Shown: piece by piece, positions 1 to 7,900 of the stretch
How the letters are laid out: each line of letters starts with the position of its first letter
Numbering within the stretch: position 1 is the first letter of the stretch
Notes under the pieces: model-generated
What the model was told of the DNA's origin: nothing
What the model saw: the letters and a program-made list of their open reading frames with translations, nothing else
Database searches by the model: none
Made by a program: the position numbers and the translations under genes
Origin: CAIYTF01 sp963664845
GTDB taxonomy: Bacteria > Bacteroidota > Ignavibacteria > Ignavibacteriales > Ignavibacteriaceae
DNA: 64,000 bases
Reading direction: 5' to 3'
NCBI GenBank assembly: GCA_963664845.1
Contig: OY761615.1
Span: forward strand, 3,038,001 to 3,102,000

Positions 1-830
1 TGAACAAGAGCTTTGTATCCTTCTTCCTCGAAAGACCCTTCTACATTGGTTACGGGCTGATACTGCTTTTTTGTATCAAACACGATAAAGTCTTCTTCAA
101 ATGTTTTTCCCAGTAAAGCAAGAGTCCCGTCATTGCTGAAGCACATGCTGGCGCCGTCAAAAATAAGATCAGTTTGCGCGCCCGTGCAGCAGCAATAAGC
201 CAGCGCAACATTATCAAAGCGGCAGCGGGAGCTCAGCATGTTGTTCCTCTCTACACGTTTCCCATACGAATAAGGGCTTGCAGAGATGTTAAGCAACAGC
301 GTTGCTCCTTTATCCATAAGGCGCTTCACCGGATCATTTGTATAAAGAGGATGTTTCCAATAATCCTTGTCATTCCAAATATCTTCACAAATGGATATAC
401 CAAGTGTTTCGCCTCTGAAGGGGAAAACCGCGACATCTTTTGCTGATTCGAAATAACGCATTTCATCGAATACGTCATAGTTGGGAATGAGTGTTTTGCT
501 CTGGACGAATTGCAGTTCCCCGTTGAAGCACAGCAGTACTGAATTAAAAAGATTCGTGCCAATGGGGTCGTTGTCCTCCGTGATGGCGCCAAACAGCAAA
601 GCCGTTGTTCCGGACTGGCGGACTATCTCTTCGGCGGCTTTGGCCACGGCGTTTCTAAACTCCGCTTTTTCAAGAAGGTCCAGTGGTGGATAGCCAAGTA
701 GCGCAAGCTCGGGGAATATCGCTATGTCACAATTCTCGGACTGTGCGCGTTGATACCATGCAAGGATTTTTCTTTTATTTCCTTCAATATCCCCGATGAT
801 GGAGTTGATCTGACAGAGTGCTAATTTCAT
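1..830 (-). CDS. nadE: Glutamine-dependent NAD+ synthetase, N-terminal (glutaminase) part, cut by the window edge
   Basis: Partial gene read from an ATG at 830 toward base 1; 276 codons are present and the frame is open to the edge. The visible part is a nitrilase-fold glutaminase domain, which supplies ammonia to the synthetase domain that converts deamido-NAD to NAD+. The Glu-Lys-Cys triad of the fold is visible: Glu in FPELALLGYPPLDLL, Lys in SKTLIPNYDVFDEMRYF and Cys in GISICEDIW. The last two motifs are characteristic of the glutaminase half of NadE rather than of free-standing nitrilases. The synthetase half should lie left of the window. The start MKLALCQINS fits the family. A single-domain nitrilase is the alternative, less likely from the motifs. 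Confidence 0.87.
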   Translation of the reverse strand, partial: MKLALCQINSIIGDIEGNKRKILAWYQRAQSENCDIAIFPELALLGYPPLDLLEKAEFRNAVAKAAEEIVRQSGTTALLFGAITEDNDPIGTNLFNSVLLCFNGELQFVQSKTLIPNYDVFDEMRYFESAKDVAVFPFRGETLGISICEDIWNDKDYWKHPLYTNDPVKRLMDKGATLLLNISASPYSYGKRVERNNMLSSRCRFDNVALAYCCCTGAQTDLIFDGASMCFSNDGTLALLGKTFEEDFIVFDTKKQYQPVTNVEGSFEEEGYKALV

Positions 831-926
831 AGTTGAACGTATTTTAATCTTTAAACAATATTTGACTGTATAATTAAACCTTCACCATTTCGCGGCATCT
901 CGTGTCGCAGGATGGCAAGGCAGTTA

Positions 927-1222
927 TGCATTAGAAAAAACGAAAGCAATAATTTACATAAGTATCAGGTATTATGCCCTCCCTCGCTCTTCGGGCAATG
1001 GTGTCAACTTAACAAACACAATGAACGAACGTCATTCCTGCGGAGGCGGGAATCTACCTAATCCGAGCCGTTTCAAAAACAATTCCGTCGTCAGCGCCTT
1101 GCAGTTTATGCTAAGTTAACACCATCGCCCTTTGGGAGAGGGAATGAGGGTGAGGGGCTTAGTATTAATAAGCTCAAGCACTTTTACGAAAAGTTCGTTG
1201 TTATTGCATTTTTCGGGTTAAA
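927..1222 (+). repeat. Dispersed host repeat, copy 1 (interrupted)
   Basis: Starts with GCATTAGAAAAA, runs through ACATAAGTATC and CCTCCCTCGCTCTT, and resumes after the inserted element with GGGAGAGGGAATGAGGGTGAG and AAGTTCGTTGTTATTGC. The same text in the same order occurs uninterrupted at 21420-21573. The left half also occurs at about 18975-19045. The core is GC-rich and partly palindromic (CCCTCGCTC against GAGGG). No coding role is apparent. Confidence 0.75.
996..1127. mobile_element. MITE-like element, copy 1
   Basis: A 132-bp element bounded by CAATGGTGTCAACTTA and TAAGTTAACACCATCG, which are inverted repeats with two mismatches. It is flanked by CTCTTCGGG (987-995) and CCCTTTGGG (1128-1136), a slightly decayed 9-bp target duplication. 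The uninterrupted host repeat at 21420-21573 has a single CTCTTTGGG at the matching place. The inside carries a CATTCCTGCGGAGGCGGGAAT palindrome followed by CTACCT. It has no coding capacity, so movement would need a transposase acting in trans. Confidence 0.85.
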
Positions 1223-1535
1223 TAACCAGTGAAAAATACAAAACCAGCGCCTAAGAGCGAAATGCTATTGCTTATATTTAGATGCAAAAACGAACAGAAG
1301 TATTCAAAATATTCATAGGGTGCTCGTTAATAACGTTTTACGTGCAGGTTTTCTTGTTTGTGGGTTGGGTCGTGTAAGGGGAACTACTATATATTGAAAT
1401 AGCAATACCTGGCGGAATGGAAACAACTCGTCAAGAATGAAATGGTATAACTATCTTGATCATGTGTAATAAAAATACCGGCACTCAGCCCGAACAGTCC
1501 CCCGGGGCTGCATTAGAACGCAGTATAGTGAAAAC

Positions 1536-3284
1536 CTAATCGTTCCCGCTTCTTCGCTCAAGCAAATAGTATTTGCCGTTAATAAGCCTGATAATGTTTA
1601 TTGTGAAGTTGATCCGGCTGCTGTCGAATGAATAATTGTTGTGCAATCCTGTGAAAAACGCTGTCTTGAGTGTTTCTGATAAATTTTGTGATGTGCTCGT
1701 TTTCTTCAGCGATTCGATGGTAAGCTGTGCTGCTCCATACCCGTAGCAAACGTTTTTGTTTATTTCGTATCCCGTTGACTTGAAAAACACATTATTTAAG
1801 CCAATGAATGCTGTGTCTGCAAAATCAATATAGTAATCGGATACAATAGTGAGCATCGAGCTGAGATCCGAAGAAACTTCGAGTCCGGGTGCGCTTACCC
1901 ATTCCTGATTTCCGTAGATTGGTATGGTAACCCCCATACGGGTCAGAGCCGAAAAAATTGGTGTAACAAGTCGCTTGTCCGCAATGGGTGCAAACAAACC
2001 GTCACAATCATTTGCGCCGGTCTTCAGCGGGGCCATCGCGCTGGAAAGATCGGTTCGCCCGTTTTTATATTTCAGTTCCACGATCTCTCCGCCGAGTCTG
2101 ATGAACTCTTTAATAAATGCGGAAGCTGTAACTTCAGAAATTGGATCTTCAGAATACAATACGGCAATTTTGTGCTTTTGTTCCGTGGTGAACGCATACT
2201 GTGCTGCTATCTTGCCTCGCAGGGAGAACGGCGGATTCAACTGAAAGAAATTTCCCGACAACGTGGTAAGCGCTTCATCGGTCGCGGTCGGTGAAAGCAC
2301 CGGTACCTTAATGTCATCGGTTAGTTTCAGAAGGAACCGGCACTCATCGCTGAAGATGGGGCCGATAATCGCACGAAGATTTTTCAGCGTCTGCAGATCG
2401 CGGACAATTTCTTTAATAGTGTTGGTGTCACTGCGGGTATCGAAAACTTCCAGGGCAAGTGAGTTCCCGTGTGCATCATTCCAACGGTCAACAGCCAGTT
2501 TTATCCCGTCAAGAATTTCCTGCACGGGGCCGTTCGATGGAGATTGCTCATCGCCGCTCAGCGGCAAAAGCACGGCAAGGGTTCCTGACGATTGTCCGGC
2601 AGTTGTAGTCTCTTCCTTTTTTTCATTGTAGGAAACAGCAAGTTTATGAAACCGGCTGGTTGGGTATTTGGAAGCAATAGTGGAAAAATAATCATTTGCC
2701 GTTTGGAGATCACCACGCCGTTCGGCCGCCAGTCCCAATGCGAGCGATACAAAATCCCAGTTTTGTTTATTCTCTTTATAGGGTTGAATGATGGATGCAA
2801 CTTCGTTGTCGGGGACTTTATTTAGAAATGAAGCAGTGGCTTCAATCACTTTTTTGCGCAATGAATCATTCCCCGCTTCCATTCCCAGTTGCGTGAGCGT
2901 GGTGAACGCTTCGAATTTTTTCTTTTGCCGCCATAAGGCTTCAGTCAGCGTGAACATGGTCTCAGCGAAATAGGGGTTTTTCGGATAGTCCTTTCGAATC
3001 TCCTTTAAAACAGATTCGGCTTTGGGATATTGATAGCGGGCAAGAGCAATTTTGGCAATGAAGAGATGCGATTCAATTTTATTTTTTCTCCAGGCGGGGG
3101 TCTTTGCCAGTGTGTCAAACAGTTTATAGGCGGTGGTGTAATTCTTCGCGGTAAACTGCTTAACACCATTGAAAAAGATCGAATCCTCTTCCGCTTCCAT
3201 AGATTGTGCAACGCTTATTGTTGAGCACAGTGCAAAGAAGAAGAGAATCTGTGTGAAAAGCCATTTATTTCTCAAAAGATACAT
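1536..3284 (-). CDS. Secreted TPR protein fused to a type I periplasmic-binding fold
   Basis: 582 residues. The N-terminus (LFTQILFFFALCSTISVAQS) is a Sec signal peptide. Residues of about 30-220 are helical TPR-like repeats (FTAKNYTTAYKLFDTLAK, YPKAESVLKEI, GDLQTANDYFSTIASKYP). Residues of about 235-570 resemble the Leu/Ile/Val-binding (periplasmic-binding type I) fold: LAVLLPLSGD, ILDGIKLAVDRWN, AIIGPIFSDECRF and IAVLYSEDP. The order resembles LpoA, the outer-membrane activator of penicillin-binding protein 1A, and TPR-containing ABC-transporter receptor-like proteins. No permease or ATPase lies nearby, so a transport role is not supported. Its start overlaps the end of the upstream TPR gene by 20 bases, so the two are probably cotranscribed. 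Confidence 0.8.
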   Translation of the reverse strand: MYLLRNKWLFTQILFFFALCSTISVAQSMEAEEDSIFFNGVKQFTAKNYTTAYKLFDTLAKTPAWRKNKIESHLFIAKIALARYQYPKAESVLKEIRKDYPKNPYFAETMFTLTEALWRQKKKFEAFTTLTQLGMEAGNDSLRKKVIEATASFLNKVPDNEVASIIQPYKENKQNWDFVSLALGLAAERRGDLQTANDYFSTIASKYPTSRFHKLAVSYNEKKEETTTAGQSSGTLAVLLPLSGDEQSPSNGPVQEILDGIKLAVDRWNDAHGNSLALEVFDTRSDTNTIKEIVRDLQTLKNLRAIIGPIFSDECRFLLKLTDDIKVPVLSPTATDEALTTLSGNFFQLNPPFSLRGKIAAQYAFTTEQKHKIAVLYSEDPISEVTASAFIKEFIRLGGEIVELKYKNGRTDLSSAMAPLKTGANDCDGLFAPIADKRLVTPIFSALTRMGVTIPIYGNQEWVSAPGLEVSSDLSSMLTIVSDYYIDFADTAFIGLNNVFFKSTGYEINKNVCYGYGAAQLTIESLKKTSTSQNLSETLKTAFFTGLHNNYSFDSSRINFTINIIRLINGKYYLLERRSGND

Positions 3285-4179
3285 ATTCGGTATTAATTAA
3301 ATGAAGGCCGGTTACTGCAGTCTGGTGCTCCGGCTCAAATTTCAGTGCCAGTTCAAAATGTTTTTTCGCTAAATCGATGTTTTTTGTGTGAAGCAATGCC
3401 ATCCCAAAGTTAGAATAAAAGTCAGCATTCAATTCTCCTCCGATATCACGGTATTTCTGGAAATACTTAACAGCTTTTTTGTGTTCACCGCATTTGAGGG
3501 CAATTTTCCCGCCCCACTCGAATACACTCGGATCGGTCTTGTTAAGCTTTGCTGTTTTTTCAATTGCTTCCAGTGCGTTATAATCCATTTCCAGATAATA
3601 ATAGATGATAGCATAAAGCAAGTGCAGTTCATAATAACCTGCATAAAATTCCGAGGCCCGGTTCACATATTCCAATGCTTCATTGAATTGTTCAAGATGA
3701 ACACATGCTTTAGCCAGGTAGACAAACGCGTCCTGAAGGAATTCGCTTTCCTGATTTACCGACATGAATATCAGAAAATGGTGTTTGGCAAGCTGGTAGT
3801 CTTTCAACATATAATAAGAATAGCCAACAAAAAAGGCAATCAGCGGTTCTTCCTGCGGAGAAAAGGCCGCAAGGAATTCAATAGTTGCATCCCATGCCTG
3901 CTGCCTAAAGAAATAGTGCCCGGCAAACAACCTCAGGGGGAGGTTATCCGGGCCCGCAGTCAGACGCTCCTCAACAAGCAAAAGACCCAATTCTGGCTTT
4001 TCCAGTTTCTCATAAAGATTGGCCAGAGCAGCAATTGCAAAATCTTCTTCCGGAAACTCTTCAAGAAGCCTGCGGTAAACCTGCAGGGCGTGAAGGTACT
4101 TTCCTTCTTTTTCAAATCTGCTCGCCCGGTCAAACCGGTGAATATATTCAGGATCAGTCGGCGTATTTTTTAATGGCAT
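3265..4179 (-). CDS. TPR-repeat protein
   Basis: 304 residues without a signal peptide, so probably cytoplasmic. Repeated TPR-type helices span almost the whole length (YLHALQVYRRLLEEFPEE, FAIAALANLYEKLEKPELG, ALEYVNRASEFY, HKKAVKYFQKYRDIGG, IDLAKKHFELALKFEPEH). TPRs are protein-binding scaffolds; the partner cannot be told. The overlap with the downstream TPR/binding-fold gene suggests the two act together. A MITE-like element sits between this gene and gcvH upstream, which may separate this pair from the accB-accC-gcvH transcript. Confidence 0.8.
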   Translation of the reverse strand: MPLKNTPTDPEYIHRFDRASRFEKEGKYLHALQVYRRLLEEFPEEDFAIAALANLYEKLEKPELGLLLVEERLTAGPDNLPLRLFAGHYFFRQQAWDATIEFLAAFSPQEEPLIAFFVGYSYYMLKDYQLAKHHFLIFMSVNQESEFLQDAFVYLAKACVHLEQFNEALEYVNRASEFYAGYYELHLLYAIIYYYLEMDYNALEAIEKTAKLNKTDPSVFEWGGKIALKCGEHKKAVKYFQKYRDIGGELNADFYSNFGMALLHTKNIDLAKKHFELALKFEPEHQTAVTGLHLINTEYVSFEK

Positions 4180-4349
4180 CTGGCGCTATATAATTAAAGA
4201 AACATAAACAAAAGCTATGCGAATCGAAGTTTCCAAACTATTGTATGGAACAACTTCGGAGTTCCCCCCTGGTATTGAATCAATCAATAGAACAGTCCGG
4301 ACTCTCAAACATGGACTCCGCACTGTGCAATTGTCCCTAACCGGAAAAG

Positions 4350-4480
4350 CAATGGTGTCAACTTAACGATATTCGTGAAGAGTGTCATTCCCGCGAAAGC
4401 GGGAATCTACCTATTTCGAGCAGTGTCAGAGACAATTTTATGACCAGCTTCCTGCAGTTTACACTAAGTTGACACCATTG
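4350..4480. mobile_element. MITE-like element, copy 2, with perfect ends and target duplication
   Basis: A 131-bp element with perfect 16-bp terminal inverted repeats, CAATGGTGTCAACTTA (4350-4365) and TAAGTTGACACCATTG (4465-4480). It is flanked by identical 9-bp copies of CCGGAAAAG at 4341-4349 and 4481-4489. The inside carries ATTCCCGCGAAAGCGGGAAT, a 20-bp palindrome of the form ATTCCC-N8-GGGAAT, then CTACCT and CCTGCAGTTTAC, shared with copy 1. It starts only 13 bases past the gcvH stop codon, where it could shape the 3' end of the accB-accC-gcvH transcript. No coding capacity. Confidence 0.92.
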
Positions 4481-4493
4481 CCGGAAAAGAAAC

Positions 4494-4874
4494 TTATTGT
4501 CCTATCAGAGCCGCATAGGCGGCGCTGTCGAGCAGGGCATCCAGTTCAGCAGGATTTGTAATCTCAATTTTTATCATCCACGCTGCGCCATAAGGATCCT
4601 GATTGACGGTCTCAGGGGTTGAATTCAATGCGGAGTTGATTGACAACACCTTGCCGCTGCATGGAGCATAAAGATCGCTCACTGTTTTTACTGCTTCGAT
4701 AACGCCGAATTTTTCGCCGGAAACAATTTCAGCCAATCCTGCTTCGATATCTATAAAAACAACGTCACCAAGTTCCTGTTGCGCATATTCGGTTATGCCT
4801 ATGGTTCCTGTTGTTCCTTCAACGAGGATCCATTCGTGTTCTTTGGTATATTTTAGATTTGCAGGGATATTCAT
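4494..4874 (-). CDS. gcvH: Glycine cleavage system H protein
   Basis: 126 residues, the normal family length. The H protein carries a lipoyl arm that shuttles the aminomethyl group among the P, T and L proteins of the glycine cleavage system. The lipoylated lysine is K63 in GVIEAVKTVSDLYAP, and the family motifs KYTKEHEWI, GITEYAQQELGDVVF and NQDPYGAAWMIKI are all present. It lies 27 bases downstream of accC on the same strand. No gcvP or gcvT is in the window, so it may serve glycine cleavage encoded elsewhere or act as a lipoyl carrier, as H proteins do in lipoate relay. Confidence 0.95.
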   Translation of the reverse strand: MNIPANLKYTKEHEWILVEGTTGTIGITEYAQQELGDVVFIDIEAGLAEIVSGEKFGVIEAVKTVSDLYAPCSGKVLSINSALNSTPETVNQDPYGAAWMIKIEITNPAELDALLDSAAYAALIGQ

Positions 4875-4901
4875 ATAAAGCTCCGTTAGAGATGAAAATA
4901 A

Positions 4902-6239
4902 TTATTTTAAATTTTTGTCTATGAAAGACGTATCATAGTCGCTGTTAATAAAATTCTGGTTTTCCAACACTTTCTGATGGAATGGAATAGTCGTTTTTAT
5001 ATGCTCGATGTGGAACTCTTCGAGAGCCCGCTTTGCACGGTTAATCGCGAATTCGCGATTCTTGCCCCAGATAATGAGTTTCGCTATGAGAGAATCATAA
5101 AAAGGAGGAATTGAATAAGACTGATAAATATGCGAATCAACCCGGACACCAAACCCGCCGGGGAAATGCAGCGATTCAATCTTGCCCGGTGACGGACGGA
5201 AATCCTTATCGGGGTCTTCGGCATTAATACGGAATTCAATTGCATGCCCCACAGGTTCAATCGGGGGCGTGTCCACCAATTCACCCATGGCAACAAGTAT
5301 CTGCTGCCGGATCAAATCTACCTCGTAAACCATCTCGGTAACCGGGTGTTCTACCTGAATTCTCGTGTTCATTTCCATGAAATAGAAGTTCCGGTATTTA
5401 TCAACCAAAAATTCAATTGTGCCGGCACCTTCATAATTGATGGACGAAGCACCTTTGATGGCTGCCTCGCCCATTTTTTTTCGGAGAATATTGTCTACTA
5501 CGGGAGACGGCGCCTCTTCAATCAGTTTCTGATGCCGCCTTTGAACCGAACAGTCACGTTCGCCATAATAATGCACGGTACCGAATTGGTCACCCATTAT
5601 CTGGACTTCAACGTGCCGGGGGTTCTCGATATACTTTTCAATATAAACAGCACCGTTCCCGAAAGCTGATTCAGCCTCGTTGCTGGCCATATGAAATAAA
5701 TTTTCAAAGTCTTTTTCTTCGTTGACCACACGCATCCCTTTGCCACCGCCGCCGGCAACTGCCTTGATGATGACGGGAAATCCCATATCCTTTGCTATGC
5801 CGAGTGCCTCGGTAACTGAGTCAACTACCCCATCACTGCCAGGGATCACCGGGACACCATTTTTTTTCATCGTGTCTTTTGCTACCGCTTTGTCGCCCAT
5901 GCGGCGGATCATCTCTGCTGAAGGGCCGATGAATTTTATTCCGGATTCGGCACAGATCTCGGAGAAGTTGGGATTCTCTGCCAAAAAACCATAACCCGGA
6001 TGTATCGCGTCCGCACCCGTAATGATTGCGGCGGAAATGATGTGTGAAATTTTTAAATAACTGTCCCGGCTCTGCGCTGGGCCTATACAAACTGCTTCAT
6101 CGGCAAATCTCACGTGAAGTGAATCCCTGTCCGCTTCAGAGTATACAGCAACGGTTTTGATGCCCATTTCTTTGCAAGTTCTAATAACCCGGAGGGCAAT
6201 CTCGCCGCGGTTTGCAATCAATATTTTTTTAAATGCCAT
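4902..6239 (-). CDS. accC: Biotin carboxylase subunit of acetyl-CoA carboxylase
   Basis: 445 residues, the standard length. It carboxylates the biotin carried by AccB using ATP and bicarbonate, the first half-reaction of malonyl-CoA synthesis. The N-terminal FKKILIANRGEIALRVIRT, the HPGYGFLAENPNFSE motif, the ATP-grasp glycine-rich loop (KAVAGGGGKGMRVV), the QRRHQKLIEEAPSP segment and the MEMNTRIQVEHPVTE active-site segment are all present. It follows accB by 20 bases and is followed by gcvH. Acetyl-CoA rather than another acyl-CoA as the final acceptor is inferred from the pairing with a free-standing AccB. Confidence 0.96.
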   Translation of the reverse strand: MAFKKILIANRGEIALRVIRTCKEMGIKTVAVYSEADRDSLHVRFADEAVCIGPAQSRDSYLKISHIISAAIITGADAIHPGYGFLAENPNFSEICAESGIKFIGPSAEMIRRMGDKAVAKDTMKKNGVPVIPGSDGVVDSVTEALGIAKDMGFPVIIKAVAGGGGKGMRVVNEEKDFENLFHMASNEAESAFGNGAVYIEKYIENPRHVEVQIMGDQFGTVHYYGERDCSVQRRHQKLIEEAPSPVVDNILRKKMGEAAIKGASSINYEGAGTIEFLVDKYRNFYFMEMNTRIQVEHPVTEMVYEVDLIRQQILVAMGELVDTPPIEPVGHAIEFRINAEDPDKDFRPSPGKIESLHFPGGFGVRVDSHIYQSYSIPPFYDSLIAKLIIWGKNREFAINRAKRALEEFHIEHIKTTIPFHQKVLENQNFINSDYDTSFIDKNLK

Positions 6240-6259
6240 AGGGTAAAACAGCCGTTTCT

Positions 6260-6727
6260 CTAGGTTTCTATTACAAACAAGGGTTGATTATATTCCACGG
6301 CTCTGCCGTTCTCAACCAGTATCTTAACAATTGTGCCGGAAACATCGGATTCTATTTCATTCATCAGCTTCATCGCTTCAATGATACAAAGCGTCTGACC
6401 ACTGGTAACCGTGTCGCCCACTTTAACAAAGGGCTCCGACTCCGGATTTGATGCGCGGTAAAATGTACCTACTATGGGTGACTTAACTTCATGCATATTT
6501 GCTGCCGGTGCGGCAGGTTTTGCTGGCTCGGTGGTTTTGGGTTGAGCCGTTTGATTGGCCTCTGACGGTGCCGGAATATAGGCCCCGGTCTGGATCACCG
6601 GAGAATAGGAGGTCTGAATGGCATTTTTCGTTACTTTTATGCGTGAATCATTCTGTTCAACTTCTATTTCGGAAATATTACTTTCCTCAACCAATTTCAC
6701 TAGCTTTTTTATATAGTTCAAATCCAT
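6260..6727 (-). CDS. accB: Biotin carboxyl carrier protein of acetyl-CoA carboxylase
   Basis: 155 residues from the ATG at 6727, preceded by an AGAGAGGA ribosome-binding site. A longer frame begins at 6835 but adds 36 hydrophobic residues foreign to the family. The N-terminal part starts MDLNYIKKLVKLVEESNISE. A Pro/Ala-rich linker (about residues 50-75) follows, then the biotinyl domain with the acceptor lysine K120 in EAMKLMNEIES. It carries carboxybiotin between AccC and the carboxyltransferase. First gene of a probable accB-accC-gcvH operon, divergent from hpnC. Confidence 0.95.
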   Translation of the reverse strand: MDLNYIKKLVKLVEESNISEIEVEQNDSRIKVTKNAIQTSYSPVIQTGAYIPAPSEANQTAQPKTTEPAKPAAPAANMHEVKSPIVGTFYRASNPESEPFVKVGDTVTSGQTLCIIEAMKLMNEIESDVSGTIVKILVENGRAVEYNQPLFVIET

Positions 6728-7012
6728 GAGTCGTCCTCTCTCAATCTTGTAGAATTCAATCCACCAAGATAAGAAAAACAATAAAGATTTTCCTAAAAAG
6801 AAGCTCTCGGTAAAAGGTATTAAAAAATCAAACAATATGAGGTTTTCGGGGCAAAATGAGGTATATTTAGGCAGTTTTATCCATTCTGCCCCGATTTTGT
6901 GAAAATTTAATTTTATGCAAAAATTACACAGGTGGTGTTTTTTTGAACCCCGCGTTAACTCTTCTTATATTGCAGGTATGATAAATAACTTACCCTCAGC
7001 AGGTTTTCTCCC

Positions 7013-7900
7013 ATGGATATAACAGCGGGCTATAAAGAAGCACGCCGCCTGGCTGCCTCCCATTACGAAAACTTTCCCGTTGTCTCGCTTTTTATTAAAA
7101 AAGACCTGCGCAATGATGTTGCCGTGGTCTATTGGTTTGCTCGAACCGCCGATGACCTGGCAGATGAGGGCGATGCAACTCCGGAGGAACGTTTATCTGC
7201 CCTTGATGCTTTTGAAAGGGATTTTCAGAACGCCCTGTCTGGGAACCCGAAAACCGGGCTTGAAGCCGCTCTGATTGCTACTATTAGGAATCGTCGCCTG
7301 AACCCGGCTGACTTTTTGGCACTTCTCAGTGCATTTAAGCAGGATGTTGTTAAAAAACGCTATAAATCAATGGATGAACTGCTCGATTACTCAAACCGGT
7401 CTGCAAATCCCGTCGGCAGGATCATTCTGGACTTACATGGAATCCACGATGAAGAGTCAAAACTGCTCTCCGATAAAATATGTACAGCCCTGCAATTGAC
7501 CAATTTCTGGCAGGATGTCTCTGTTGACCTTCAAAAGGACCGTATTTACGTTCCGGGAGATAAAGTACAAATAAAGTCAGAGAGTGAAGAACTAATAAAA
7601 AATTCGAACGATGAGACATTGACCAGCAACCAAACCGGAAAAGGACATATAGCCGGGGATTTGGGAAATGACCACATAAAAGAATTGTGTCGCTATACCG
7701 GAAGACTTTTTGATGATGGAGCCGAACTTATCAACCGTCTTCCAACACCATTGCGCTATGAGATAGCATGGACAGTTGCAGGAGGCAAAAATATATTGGA
7801 AAAAATTAAGAAAATTGATTATAATGTACTTTCGGAAAGAGTAACTTTATCCAAAGTGGATTTTCTTTTTTTGGCACTTAAAGTATTTATTAATGGTTAA
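7013..7900 (+). CDS. hpnC: Squalene/phytoene synthase family, HpnC-type (hydroxysqualene synthase)
   Basis: 295 residues. Both aspartate-rich magnesium/diphosphate motifs of the family are visible: DDLAD at residues 47-51 and QDVSVD at about 167-172. Following the reassigned HpnCDE pathway, HpnC converts presqualene diphosphate to hydroxysqualene. It overlaps hpnD by 8 bases, and the gene order hpnC-hpnD-hpnE is the usual one. The assignment to HpnC rather than phytoene synthase rests on this context. It starts about 285 bases from the divergent accB. Confidence 0.88.
   Translation: MDITAGYKEARRLAASHYENFPVVSLFIKKDLRNDVAVVYWFARTADDLADEGDATPEERLSALDAFERDFQNALSGNPKTGLEAALIATIRNRRLNPADFLALLSAFKQDVVKKRYKSMDELLDYSNRSANPVGRIILDLHGIHDEESKLLSDKICTALQLTNFWQDVSVDLQKDRIYVPGDKVQIKSESEELIKNSNDETLTSNQTGKGHIAGDLGNDHIKELCRYTGRLFDDGAELINRLPTPLRYEIAWTVAGGKNILEKIKKIDYNVLSERVTLSKVDFLFLALKVFING

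Larger units (their letters stand above)
831..1535. other. Intergenic stretch with nested repeats, no gene seen
   Basis: No convincing coding frame. Bases 927 to about 1222 are a copy of a dispersed repeat found again at 21420-21573, and this copy is split by a MITE-like element at 996-1127. The remainder (about 1223-1535) is AT-rich, with no clear hairpin or gene. Confidence 0.6.
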
